In this document: piece after piece, positions 11,280-20,980 of the stretch
Numbering within the stretch: the first letter of the stretch is position 1
Layout of the letters: the number at the start of each line of letters is the position of its first letter
Source of the DNA: Polytrichum commune
Taxonomy: Eukaryota > Streptophyta > Polytrichopsida > Polytrichales > Polytrichaceae
Direction: 5' to 3'
Assembly (NCBI GenBank): GCA_950295325.1
Contig: OX485806.1
Location: 22,382,001-22,446,000, forward strand
DNA: 64,000 nt
Translations under genes and position numbers: made by a program
Notes under the pieces: model-generated
What the model saw: the letters and a program-made list of their open reading frames with translations, nothing else
Told to the model about the DNA's origin: nothing
Database searches by the model: none

Positions 11280-12583
11280 ATGGATGCTTGGATGGCAAGA
11301 TTGGAGGAGGCCCGTGAGGCTTTTCTGGACGACGACGAAGAGGATGAGGCAAACATGGGGATGGCGCTAGATCAATTGCAAGACATCATGGACGCGCCAC
11401 CGCCTCGACGGGGTGTTGCTGGTGGTTCGTGTCAGGGGAAGAGAGCAAACATAGAGAGGGCTAGGGTGCTCATGGACAAGCGCATGCACCTGGATTATTT
11501 TGCTGAGTCTCCAGTGTGGGGTCCATCTTTTTTCCGTCGACGTTATCGCATGCGGAGGTCACTGTTCCTGACTATCCTGGAGAGGGTGTGTGCACGCGAT
11601 AGCTATTTTCTGCAAAAACGGGATGCTTGTGGTTTGTTGGGCCTATCTGCCCGTCAAAAAATCACTGCCGCCTTGCGGATGCTTGCACTGGGTCTATGCG
11701 CAGACGCCATGGATGATTATTGTAGGACTAGTGAGTCCACGGCCATGGAGTGCATGAAACGGTTTTGTGTTGCAGTGCGTGCAGAGTTTGGGGAGTACCA
11801 CTTGAAGCAACCCACCCGGGCAGATTTCCTTCAACAATTGGGAATAAACTCGGCACGTGGATTTCCCGGTATGTTTGCCTCTTTGGATTGCATGCATTAC
11901 GAATGGAAAAATTATCCGGTTGCTTGGCAAGGCGATTATGGAGACAGGGAGGGCAAGCGATCCATCATACTCGAAGCGGTTGCTGATCAAAGTCTTCACA
12001 TATGGCATGTTTTTTTTGGACTCCCGGGTTCGAACAATGACTTGAATGTGTTGGATCGGTCACCCCTCTCCATGATATGCTCACGGGGGAGGCAACTGAC
12101 ATGACATTTGAGGTCAATGGCCAAGAGTACAACCGGTACTACTTACTGGCCGATGGCATTTACCCACCTTGGAGTTGCTTTGTGCAAAGCATTCACCAAC
12201 CCGACGACGAGAAAAGGAAACATTTTGCTTCTAGACAAGAGGCATGTCGCAAAGATGTCGAACGGTGTTTTGGGGTCTTGCAAGCTCGGTTTTCAATCAT
12301 CCGCAATCCGTGCAGGCAATGGAGTTTGGATACAATAGCTGATATTATGTTTGCTTGTTGTATTCTTCACAACATGATTCTGGAGGATGAACATGATGTG
12401 CCTGGGCTAGAGAATGTGCTTGGGACTGCAGCGATAGACAATGTGGCAATGCATAGGGGTGTTACATTAGACCAATTCACAACACAAACAGCGGAGATAG
12501 AGAATGCAGACACACACTATGCTTTGAGAGGTGATCTTGTTGAACATTTGTGGGCTCTCAAAGGAGCCGCCATGCATGATTGA
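11280..12583 (+). pseudogene. PIF/Harbinger DDE_Tnp_4 transposase (HARBI1-like), one frameshift
   Basis: This is the catalytic transposase of the element. I start it at ATG 11280 (MDAWMARLEEAR), which removes an upstream extension of no family character. An acidic N-terminus and helix-rich region lead to the catalytic motifs. The first Asp is in FASLDCMHYEWKNYP (about 11877-11920) and the second in FGLPGSNNDLNVLDRSPL (about 12015-12065). The Glu is in VERCFGVLQARF (about 12259-12294). The reading frame shifts between about 12060 and 12080: the second half continues in the frame that starts near 12077 and ends at 12583. A single missing base explains it. All three catalytic residues survive, so the copy may have been lost recently; a sequencing or assembly error is an alternative. 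Confidence 0.88.
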
Positions 12584-12855
12584 TTTGTATTCTCAATAAA
12601 ATTGCCCTTGTAGGGTTAATCCTACACCAACATTGCATTGTCCTTGTTCAACATACTCATCCACATCTATGCGAATGGGCTGCACCCTACTACTATTTGC
12701 TACACTCCAATGCACATTCCCCCCTGCTGCGTTGAGGCACCCACATTGTAGCTTTGTGTGGGCTGACATGGATCCACACGATCCATGTCCAACCAGCTGC
12801 GATGGAAGCTACTAGCAGCATCTGAATTCAGTCCAGCAACAGTATGGTCCGCAGA

Positions 12856-14172
12856 CTATGTCTGTGCACACATCCCCGAACCTTGCTTGGTTTCGCAACC
12901 ATCCACCTCCTCGTTCAGATTTGCTCCTGTTGCACCGAACTCATGGGAACCGCGGCCCGTTTCCCCCGCAGCCACATGCGCACCTCCCTCACCCAGACAA
13001 CACCCATCCCTGCCTGCTTGTGAGAGCGAGATGCAGCAGTCGCCCTCGCCCTCGCCGTCCTCGTCTTCGGCTGCCTGCCAGGCAGTCCCCTCCCGGCCAT
13101 CCTGGCTCCGATCTCCTCCCCTCCCCGCACCGAATACCTCCTCGCTGCGCTCGAAGCCTCCGCAGCGTCGCTGCGACCCCTCCCCCTCCCCCTCCTCACG
13201 ATCGCTGCACCCCTCGCTCTGGCGGCGACATTTCGTTGCCGAGGACCGACCGCCCTCGCTGTCTGCCATGGCCGCATCAAGCCGCTCTCGATCCTCCTCC
13301 TCAGCAAGCTTCCGGCGCAGTTTCTTCAACTCATCACACCTGCACAAGCGCAGGTACTCCCTCGCCTCGACGGTGGTAATCTTGTCGTCAGGCATTGTCA
13401 TGAGCAGGAGCATGTTCTGATCCTCCAGCAACGCCGCTTTCTTCATCTGTGTAGCGGCCATGGTCTTTGTCGCATTTGCATGTGCGTAGATCGCACCCTC
13501 CCTCGCGCTGGCGCTCCTGGACTCTTCCCTAGTTGCCTTCGAACCGCCCGGGCGTGAAATCGAGGCACGCTGCGAGCCTCCACCATCGCCCTCGGCCTGC
13601 CCACACCCTGCAGGGCTTCTGGCGGCATCGGCTTGGCTCCGGCCGGCATCGCCTTGCTTGGTGGGTGAGCTGCCAGAGGCAGCACCTGAACGCATGCTCG
13701 ACGTGGCCTTGGGTGAGGACCACCCATCAGCCCACTTGGGGTGGTCTTTGAGTAGGAGCCAGCAATGCTCAAAAACGAATTCCTGCTTCTTTGCCGACTT
13801 TTGCCGGTACAGTTCACGGGAGCGGCGCAGTGTGTCCGCAACCGACGTCCCCGACTTGTTGAGCCTCAAAACCTGAGAGTGCACACCGCAAAAACAGGAG
13901 ACGTCGTGTTTGATCAATCCCCACTTCGTTTCCAAGCTCCGTTGTGGCCGCGGTGCATCCGGTCTGTGTTCTTCGTAGTGATCCGAAATCCGCTCCCAAA
14001 AAACACCAGCTCGTTGCTGGTTTCCCACAATTCGATCCTGCGACACAAAAAGTACCGATCTGCACAACTGCTCTTCCTCTGCCCTATTGAAATTTTTTCC
14101 TTTCACACCAGCCTTTGCCGGCCCTCCCTCAATTGCCACCTTTGCGGGAGCTTGCTTCCTCCCTCCCGCCAT
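12856..14172 (-). CDS. Harbinger SANT/Myb-like accessory protein
   Basis: A 438-residue protein if translation starts at MAGGRKQAP (14172). The open frame extends 81 codons further upstream, almost to the TIR, but that stretch looks non-coding. Residues of about 30-125 (FNRAEEEQLCRSVLFVSQD, then FWERISDHYEEHRP and RSLETKWGLIKHDVSCFCG) match the SANT/trihelix-like DNA-binding domain of plant Harbinger partner proteins. They are followed by a segment typical of the NAM-associated C-terminal domain (FEHCWLLLKDHPKW). The last 120 or so residues are rich in Glu, Gly and Arg. In characterised systems this protein binds the ends of the element and helps import the transposase. The frame is intact, unlike the transposase next to it. 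Confidence 0.82.
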   Translation of the reverse strand: MAGGRKQAPAKVAIEGGPAKAGVKGKNFNRAEEEQLCRSVLFVSQDRIVGNQQRAGVFWERISDHYEEHRPDAPRPQRSLETKWGLIKHDVSCFCGVHSQVLRLNKSGTSVADTLRRSRELYRQKSAKKQEFVFEHCWLLLKDHPKWADGWSSPKATSSMRSGAASGSSPTKQGDAGRSQADAARSPAGCGQAEGDGGGSQRASISRPGGSKATREESRSASAREGAIYAHANATKTMAATQMKKAALLEDQNMLLLMTMPDDKITTVEAREYLRLCRCDELKKLRRKLAEEEDRERLDAAMADSEGGRSSATKCRRQSEGCSDREEGEGEGSQRRCGGFERSEEVFGAGRGGDRSQDGREGTAWQAAEDEDGEGEGDCCISLSQAGRDGCCLGEGGAHVAAGETGRGSHEFGATGANLNEEVDGCETKQGSGMCAQT

Positions 14173-14603
14173 GAGACATAAACTCGCAGGAAGAAGACAA
14201 AAATTCCACGGCACGTACGAAGCAACGCGGAAACCAAGGCGTTTGCAGTGACATAGAGGCCCCTTCACCTTGCAGGGAGGGGGCATGTAAATGCCGGGGC
14301 CGGTGTGCCCTTTCCGGGTGCCGCTGGGCCAGTGGGGAGGGTACCGGGGCCAGTGCCCGGTAAGGTGCCGTTGAGGCCACCGTTGGCGCCAACGGTGGCC
14401 ATGCCCTAAGTGCACTTAACTATTGGTCGTTACTTACGAGGTAGAACCAAGTGTAAAACCATAGCTTCAACTAGTTAACTCCCCTTACCTTTAAGATTGC
14501 TAGAGCACTCAGGGTAGCGCCTCTAGTCTTCTAGTAAAGGAGTCCTAGTTGAATGAGAGATTGTAAATAAACAATAAACAATAAATATGTAATACACGTT
14601 ACA

Positions 14604-14619
14604 CACCTCCCCACTTAGG
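14604..14619 (-). promoter_or_regulatory. polypurine tract
   Basis: The minus strand reads CTAAGTGGGGAGGTG directly before the 3' LTR. This is where plus-strand DNA synthesis is primed in LTR elements. Confidence 0.75.
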
Positions 14620-14813
14620 AATGAACGTCCGCGTTCATGAATGATCCCAAATCGTAGTGCATCAAGACAAATATAGTCAAGACCACCACTAATTTAAGTG
14701 AGCCATGGGATCTGTATCTGTACCATGCTCCATGCCAATTGGCAGGGTGAAACAAGTTAATAATAACACCCCGTTTACAGGATCTTGTGCAAGCCTGAAA
14801 TGACAGAAGGCGC

Positions 14814-17800
14814 CTACCCCGAAGATACCTTCCGCCTCAAACGTTTTTGCGCAGCTGGGGCTTCGCGGTCACGCTTAACACCATGGCGTGTAAGTCTGTC
14901 CTCAGACTTTGCTACCGCATCCCAGTACTCCTTGAGGACTTCTACACTCAAGTTGCATTCGGGCTCCCATGAATTATGCTCAAGTGCATATCCGAGCCAT
15001 TTGATAAGATAGAATTTCTTGGGGCGAGAACGAGACCCTCTATCTTCGTGTGAAAGCACGCGTTCTACTTCATAAGATGCATCTTCCTCAAAGAGTGGCG
15101 GAGGGGGAGGCTATACCTTGCCATCGGCCACATAAGGCCTAAGAAGTGACACATGAAAGACATCTTGGATCTTAAATATATCTGGCAATTGCACGCGGTA
15201 TGCTACCACCCCTATCCTTTGCACCACCCGAAATGGGCCAATCCACCTTGGTAAAAGCTTTCGAGCTCCTGAGACCTTCAACTTAATGTTGGCAGTACTT
15301 ACTAGCACTTGCTGGTCCACTTCGAACGAGACCTCTCGTCGGTTCTTGTCAGCATAGAACTTTTGTCGTTGTTGCGCAACAATGAGATGTTTCTTGGCCT
15401 CGCCAATCACATGTGTCATATGCTCGACAAAATTCTGCGCAACAGGGACTTGACACCTGCTGCTCCTACTAATTAGTGTCCGGGGTTGCTGACCATAGTT
15501 AAGGACAAACGGAGTATTCCGTACAGACTCTTGCCAAGAGCTATTATATGCAAATTCAACTACTGCAAGGAATTCATCCCAATCATCTTGCATTGGATTT
15601 ACATAATGCCGCAACATATCCTCCAGGATACGGTTTACCCGTTCCGTCTGCCCATTAGTTTGAGGATGGAATGCGGTGGACATGGTCAACCTTGTCCCCA
15701 AAAGACCATGCAACGCATCCCAAAACATACTTGTGAATCTAGCGTCCCTGTTGCTTAGGATTACCTTGGGTAGACCATGCAACTTATATACATGATCACG
15801 GAATAACCTTGCCGTACCTTCAGTAGTAACGTGTGTGGTGGTTGGCATAAAGTGGGCCATCTTGGATAACTTATCCATGCACACAAAGATGGCATCATAA
15901 CCATTAGCAAATGGAGTCAATCCAGAGATAAAATCCATGTTCACTACTTCCCAATTTCTATCAGGAATCTCCAATGGTTGTAAAAGGTCTGTTGGTTTAA
16001 GAGTAGGGGCCTTACTCCTTTGGCAAATCTCACAAGATTTTATATAGCTTCTGATGGACCCTTGCATCTTATGCCACCAAAAGTTTACTCGCACCCTCTT
16101 ATACGTCTTAGTTACCCCTACATGACCGCTATACATTGCATCATGATACTCACGGAGCATAAATGATATGATATTCGATCCTTGGAATAACACATCTGGA
16201 ACCACAACCGCCTTTTCATACCACCAGATGTGATTCTCATAAACAAAATGTTTCAGATTGTGCGGGTTTGAGAACCAAAGATCAAAAGCATACCCGGTAA
16301 TGATAGTTTGATATAACTTCTGATCACTGACGAACTCCGGGTACCCCTTCAGATTGTGTCTTGCTCAACAGGATCACCTCGCCTAGTGTCTGCAGCCACC
16401 ATTTGAAGGACCGAATTACTTGGAGCAGACCGCGGTGCCATCAAGGTTGGCTGGTCACCCGGGTCTAGTGGATTCTGACTCAGAGGATCTGCCATATTAA
16501 TCTTTCCTGGTCTACACACCCATCTATAGACAAAATTTTGCTTTAAGAACTCCAACCACCGAGCTCGACGCCTTGATAACGTCTGTTGTGTTTTTAAATA
16601 CACCAGAGGGTTATGATCTGTGACGATCGTGCAATCTGCACCCTCTAGGTAACACCACCAGGTTCGCATGGCGTGCGCAACTGCTGCAAGTTCTTGTTCA
16701 CCAGTAGTGTAATTTATCTTAGCGGGAGAAAATTTCTTACTCTCAAAAGCAATGGGCTTACCTCCCTGAAGTAAGACGGCCCCTGCTCCGAGTAAAGAAA
16801 CGTCACTAACGACCTTAAATGGCTCCCCTAACTTGGGTAAGGTCATAACTGGTGCATACCTTAAAGCATACTTAACATTCTCAAAAGCGCGTTCACACTC
16901 GTCAGTCCAAATGTACTTGACTTTGCTTCGCGTCAAAGAAGTCAAAGGCGCAACCAGAGTGGAATATCCATGTATGAATCTGTGGAAGTAATTGCAAAGC
17001 CCCAAGAAGGATCGTAATTGTCCGACTTCAAAAGGTCTATGCCAATTGGCCACAGTCTCAATTTTCTTAGGATCCGCCTTGATGCCCTCCTTGCCAACAA
17101 CATGTCCTAAATAATGCAATTCACTCTTTCCAAAATGACACTTAGACATCTTTGCATAAAACTGATTCTCTCGTAGAATTTGAAGTATTTGTACCAAATG
17201 ATTGACATGTTCCTCCTCGTTCTTTGAAAAAATTAGGATGTCATCCAGATATATCAAAACAAACTTTCCAATGAACTTGTGAAAAACACGATTCATTACT
17301 TCTTGAAAAGTTGCTGGTGCATTGGTCAATCCAAAACTTAATACTTTAAATTGGTAATAACCAAACAGTGTTCTAAACGCTGTCTTAAGAGCATCCTCCT
17401 CGGATATCCTAATCTGGTGATAACCTTGTGCCAAATCAAGAGATGAAAATACTGTAGAGCCGGCTAACTGGTCAAAAAGATCATCAATACGAGGCAACGG
17501 ATAATGATTATTTATCGTTTGCTTATTAAGTGCCCGATAATCCACCACCATTCACAACGCTCCATCATTTTTCTTGACGAACAAAATAGGAGACCCATAA
17601 GGCGATGAACTAGGTTCTATCCATCCCTTTTCCAAATACTCCTTGATCTGTTTTTTGGCCTCCTGCAGCTCGAGAGGACTCAACCTATAGATCGGCCTAA
17701 ATGGCGGCTTGCCATCTGGCTCTAAAGGAATAGTATGGGTCATTTCCCGCTCTGGAGGTAACCCTGTAGGTATGGGCTGAAAAACATCAGCATATTCCTC

Positions 17801-18757
17801 CAACACTGTGGCATAAGGTGTTGCAAATGTGTCCTCTACGTCGTCTCCAACCGCGGTCAAGTGAACTAAGAACGACGTTGCTCCCTTCCGAATTCACCGT
17901 TTGAACTGTATGGCGGTGAGTCTATGGGGATTTGGACTCTGACATTGCACTGGGTTCACATGCAGTGTCATTTTACGGCGGCCCTTATACAACACGCAAC
18001 ATTTAGATGCAAAATCCAAGCGTGCCTTGTGCTGCACTAGCCAATCATTGCCCAATATCAAATCAATGTCTTTACTTAACTTTGCCACCAGGCAAGTAAT
18101 TTGGCTTTGATATTGTTGTATTCTAACATGAACTTTAATCTTGCCGTCCGTTTGGACTTCATCACCATTGCCTAATACCAGTGTGTTACTGTCATTTTTC
18201 ACTTTTAACCCGAAGGTCTTAGAAAAACCAGAACTCACAAAGCAATGTGATGCGGCACTATCCATTAATACAGATGCATCCTAATGAGCTACTTGCCCTG
18301 AGAAACTTATCATCAGTTGAGAAGACAGAGTGAGCTGATTCAACACACGTGGCCTAGGTTCATCCAATTAAACATGCCACTGTACTGAGTTTGTGTCAAA
18401 TTGATGGATCAACTTAAATCTTGGTAGAGTTCTCTTAAGACTTTTTGCTTTACGTTTGTCAACAATAAAACAAGCACCGGTCTCATAGGGCGCTCCCTCT
18501 TTACCGTGCAAATAAGATCTTAAGAAACTTTGCAAATCATCCACTGATGGTATAATCAATGAGAATGCTCCATAAACTTTGGAGTTCACATCTAACACAT
18601 CACTGAGTGGGAGTAACAAAGTTGGCAAAATAATGTCTTTATTCAAAATATCAGACACAATTACACTAAATTGCTTATTGACTAAGCCCTGAATCACTTC
18701 AAAAGCATCATTAGGCAAATCAAAAACACCCTCCGAAACTTGAACAGGTTCTGACAC
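14814..18757 (-). pseudogene. pol: gypsy pol: protease-RT-RNase H-integrase-chromodomain, multiply broken
   Basis: Protease: 17894-18265, active-site region MDSAASHCF (usual DSG or DTG, here DSA). Reverse transcriptase: up to 17860, with YLDD near 17240-17250. RNase H: Asp, Glu and Asp in VVSDVS, GEQELA and VTDHNP. Integrase: 15111-16340, an HHCC-like zinc region (YHDAMYSGHVG, then CEICQRS), then NMDF, LSNRDARF and the Glu in TNGQTERVNR. The middle catalytic Asp is replaced by Asn in LSNRD. Chromodomain: 14930-15080 (FYLIKWLGY, NSWEPECNL). Premature stops lie at 18368, 18281, 17894, 17552 and 15111. A frameshift near 16345-16355 separates RNase H from integrase. None of these enzymes can be made intact. 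Confidence 0.9.
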
Positions 18758-18768
18758 TAGCCCACTGC

Positions 18769-19899
18769 CTAAGTGTCGGACTTGTGAAAATGCTTCTTGC
18801 CTTTCTTTGCAGGTTGCTGCTCAGTACTCTTCTTGCCATCAGGACGATCTCTAGCCAAGTGTCCTTCCTTGTGACATTGAAAACAAAGACCATCTTTTTT
18901 GTCAGTGTTTCTTGCCGAAGGGGCCTCCCCTTTACCCTACTTACTCTTCTTGTAAAAGGCGGAAGAACGGCCTTCAGAGCGGTGAGACTTGTTGTCTCTA
19001 ATCGGCCCTGTGTGGCCATTGGTCTTGACAACCGGCACATCAAAATGAGACTTATCATTGTCCCGTCCTTTTGCATATTGTGTGTACGTAGCGTCTATAG
19101 TCACTGCATAATTCATGAGACGCTTGATGTCCTCCCATGGCCCACCATCGCCCTTAGGATCCACCAAGACCTTCTTGCGGATATCCTCCTTGAGCCCTGA
19201 TATGAATCTCTCAATCTTATCTCCCCGGGAGACAAGATTTTTAGTAATGTGTGAGCACAACTGCTGAAACTCATTTGCATAGTCTTCAACAGAACCTTTC
19301 TGTTTAAGAACGCGAAGCTTGTTCCGGGCTACCAACTCCTGATTGACATTGCCATAAGCAGTGAATAATGTATCATAGAAGTTATCCCAGAGCTGCGGAT
19401 CTTTCTTATCCGCTGCCAGCTCCAATGCAAGCATATCCCAATGTTGTGACACATTGGTTTCCAGATATGTTGACGCAATTGTGACCCACTCCTCAGGAGC
19501 AATTTGGCGTGCAACCAAGAACTTTTTCATCTGGTTGAGCCAAGCCAGAATGGTAATTTTAGACTTATCCTTGAACCGTTCCGGCTTGCCAGCAGCTGTG
19601 GTGGATTTAGAACGGTCCCCCTCATTATACTTCTTCAAGAGTTGGACCTGGCATTCCAATGCTTCCAAGCGATTGGAATGCGTGTTCACAATCGAGAAGG
19701 TTATTTCACCTTGCTGCTCTACACGCTGAAATTGACTTAAGTCATCAATCAATTTCCCATTGCAGTAATCCTGAATAGCTTGGACCACCAAACTACAGAT
19801 ACTTGCATCACTCGGTGAAGAGGATGTGCCAATCGGGAAAACCTAGGGAGGACTATCCTCCCTTGACGGTCCAGAAGTGTCCATATCCTCGATGGCCAT
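18769..19899 (-). pseudogene. gag: gypsy gag (capsid-nucleocapsid), two premature stops
   Basis: Structural protein of the retrotransposon. The likely start is ATG at 19899 (MAIEDM). The retrotrans_gag region (TILAWLNQMKKFL, then YANEFQQLCSHI and FISGLKEDIRKKV) spans about 19150-19600. In-frame TAG codons lie at 19843-19845 and 18937-18939; both would be CAG with one C-to-T change. The single zinc knuckle near 18860-18905 reads CFQCHKEGHLARDR: the fourth Cys of the CCHC pattern is Arg, again explained by one base change. The frame ends at TAG 18769. Pol continues in another frame. Confidence 0.85.
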
Positions 19900-20242
19900 A
19901 ACATAAACACACAAAATACAATGCCAAAAATTTGCGGGACTGCTCACGCGGTCCTGTACAATAAAAACCAAAACAGGAGACAAAACAATTCTACCCCCCA
20001 GTAGCTTTCCCCAACAGAAAAATTAACCTCGTGTCTGAGAGCCACAGGAGACGACGTAACTCTCTTGTGCGACGCTCATTGCCCAGGCAGCAGGCTGCCT
20101 CCCTCTGCTAGGCCGGAAGGAGACGAGACGAGACGAGGCGAGACGCGACCCCCCAGGATCGCAACACCCTCCAGAAAAATTACCAGCATAACAATTACAT
20201 AGTGGAAGTTAATAAAAATCCAAATGAAAACAAGGTACAAGA

Positions 20243-20260
20243 GCGCCGGCTCTGATACCA
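20243..20260 (-). promoter_or_regulatory. primer-binding site for initiator tRNA-Met
   Basis: The minus strand reads TGGTATCAGAGCC starting one base inside the 5' LTR. This is the standard plant LTR-element primer-binding site, complementary to the 3' end of initiator tRNA-Met. Confidence 0.9.
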
Positions 20261-20261
20261 A

Positions 20262-20609
20262 TGTAACGTTCTCAAATATTATGAGATTCAAGAGGCATGT
20301 TCCTCCCAACCTTAGAGCTTATATACTAGATACTACTATGAGTTGAGGCCACCTCCAACTAGTAGTTAAGTATATGCTACCAAGCTCTCCCTCCATGCCT
20401 TTAGGATAATTCTAAGTGCACTTAACTAATGGTCGTTACTTACGAGGTAGAACCAAGTGTAAAACCATAGCTTCAACTAGTTAACTCCCTTTACCTTTAG
20501 GACTGCTAGAGCACTAAGGGTAGCGCCTCTAGTCTTCTAGTAAAGGAGTCCTAGTTGAATGAGAGGTTGTAAATAAACAATAAACAATAAATATGTAATA
20601 CACGTTACA
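20262..20609 (-). repeat. 5' LTR (intact, 348 bp)
   Basis: It begins TGTAACG and ends CGTTACA, a perfect 7-bp terminal inverted repeat with the TG...CA ends of LTR elements. It lies upstream of gag, next to the primer-binding site. The tract with two AATAAACAAT-like repeats near one end may hold transcription signals, but I cannot assign a promoter. Confidence 0.93.
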
Positions 20610-20930
20610 CAAACCACCACACCTAATCTTTTGGCAACCACCTTCCAAAGCATCTCGGGTGCTGAGATTTGTAAGTCGTCACAAGTTTTGAACTTATTAG
20701 TGTTTCTCATGTTTACAACAAGAGTGAGACGGTCCTTATGGATTTTGTACCCATGTTTTTTTTTCCCCTCGCGCTTAGTGTCTTGTATGGTTGGGCACGA
20801 TAAAATAAACCACTCTCATCCATACTACCAATAACCAACGCAAAGGAGGTTGATGCTTACCAAATTGCATGCTATATCATCGTAGTCGTATTATGAAGGT
20901 TAATCAACACTAGAGAGTTCGGTTGATGGA
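20610..20930 (-). pseudogene. pogo/Tigger transposase, N-terminal catalytic part, broken
   Basis: This is the other half of the split transposase. The minus strand reads MDESGLFYRAQPYKTL at about 20770-20840, the region of the first catalytic Asp in pogo/Tigger transposases, and then HGYKIHKDRLTLVVN at about 20695-20755. A poly-A (coding-strand) run near 20757-20765 disrupts the frame between them. The DNA-binding (CENP-B/HTH) region expected further upstream is not recognisable. Removing the gypsy element and one CAAA would rejoin this with the segment ending at 10818. Confidence 0.75.
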
Positions 20931-20980
20931 AAATGCCTTGCATAATTGAGTTCTCATATTATCGAATGTCATATTATTGG

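Larger units (their letters stand above)
10973..14406. mobile_element. PIF/Harbinger DNA transposon, nested in the LTR
   Basis: 3,434 bp flanked by TAA (10970-10972 and 14407-14409), the typical 3-bp PIF/Harbinger target duplication. The left end reads GGGCATCCCCACC and the reverse complement of the right end GGGCATGGCCACC. A second matching block GGCGCCAACG lies just inside each end. It carries the two genes expected of the family, converging tail to tail: a DDE transposase (plus strand) and a SANT/Myb-like protein (minus strand). It is much more GC-rich than its surroundings. The exact restoration of the 348-bp LTR on its removal shows it arrived after the retrotransposon. Confidence 0.93.
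10819..14603 (-). repeat. 3' LTR, split by the Harbinger insertion
   Basis: The two parts are 10819-10972 and 14410-14603, which together give 348 bp when one TAA of the insertion duplication is removed. That equals the intact LTR at 20262-20609. Differences seen by eye include TTAACTATTGG against TTAACTAATGG and CACTCAGGG against CACTAAGGG. The termini are TGTAACG and CGTTACA. Confidence 0.93.
10819..20609 (-). mobile_element. Ty3/gypsy chromovirus LTR retrotransposon, disrupted
   Basis: A complete but inactivated element, about 6.35 kb once the nested Harbinger insert is discounted. It has 348-bp LTRs (TGTAACG...CGTTACA), an initiator-Met primer-binding site and a polypurine tract. The order is gag, protease, RT, RNase H, integrase, chromodomain, all on the minus strand. 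The flanks share CAAA (10815-10818 and 20610-20613); a 5-bp duplication would be usual, so one base may have changed. The LTRs differ at about 7 positions (near 2%). The coding region has at least seven premature stops and one frameshift. The chromodomain places it among the chromoviruses. Confidence 0.93.
9840..20965 (-). mobile_element. pogo/Tigger-like DNA transposon relic, split by the LTR element
   Basis: Outer layer of a three-level nest. Transposase fragments lie on the minus strand on both sides of the gypsy element. AT-rich TAATATGACATT phrases near 9840-9900 and near 20965-20980 (reverse strand) may be remains of terminal repeats, but no clean termini or TA duplication can be fixed, so the limits are approximate. 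The host-flank join across the retrotransposon is clean apart from the CAAA duplication. Confidence 0.55.

Noticed and set aside
12785-13420. 211- and 173-codon plus-strand frames rich in Ser, Pro and Arg
   Set aside because: They are antisense shadows of the GC-rich Harbinger SANT/Myb-like gene on the minus strand.
18720-19076. 118-codon minus-strand frame overlapping gag
   Set aside because: It is the wrong frame; the zinc knuckle is readable only in the gag frame, interrupted by a TAG.
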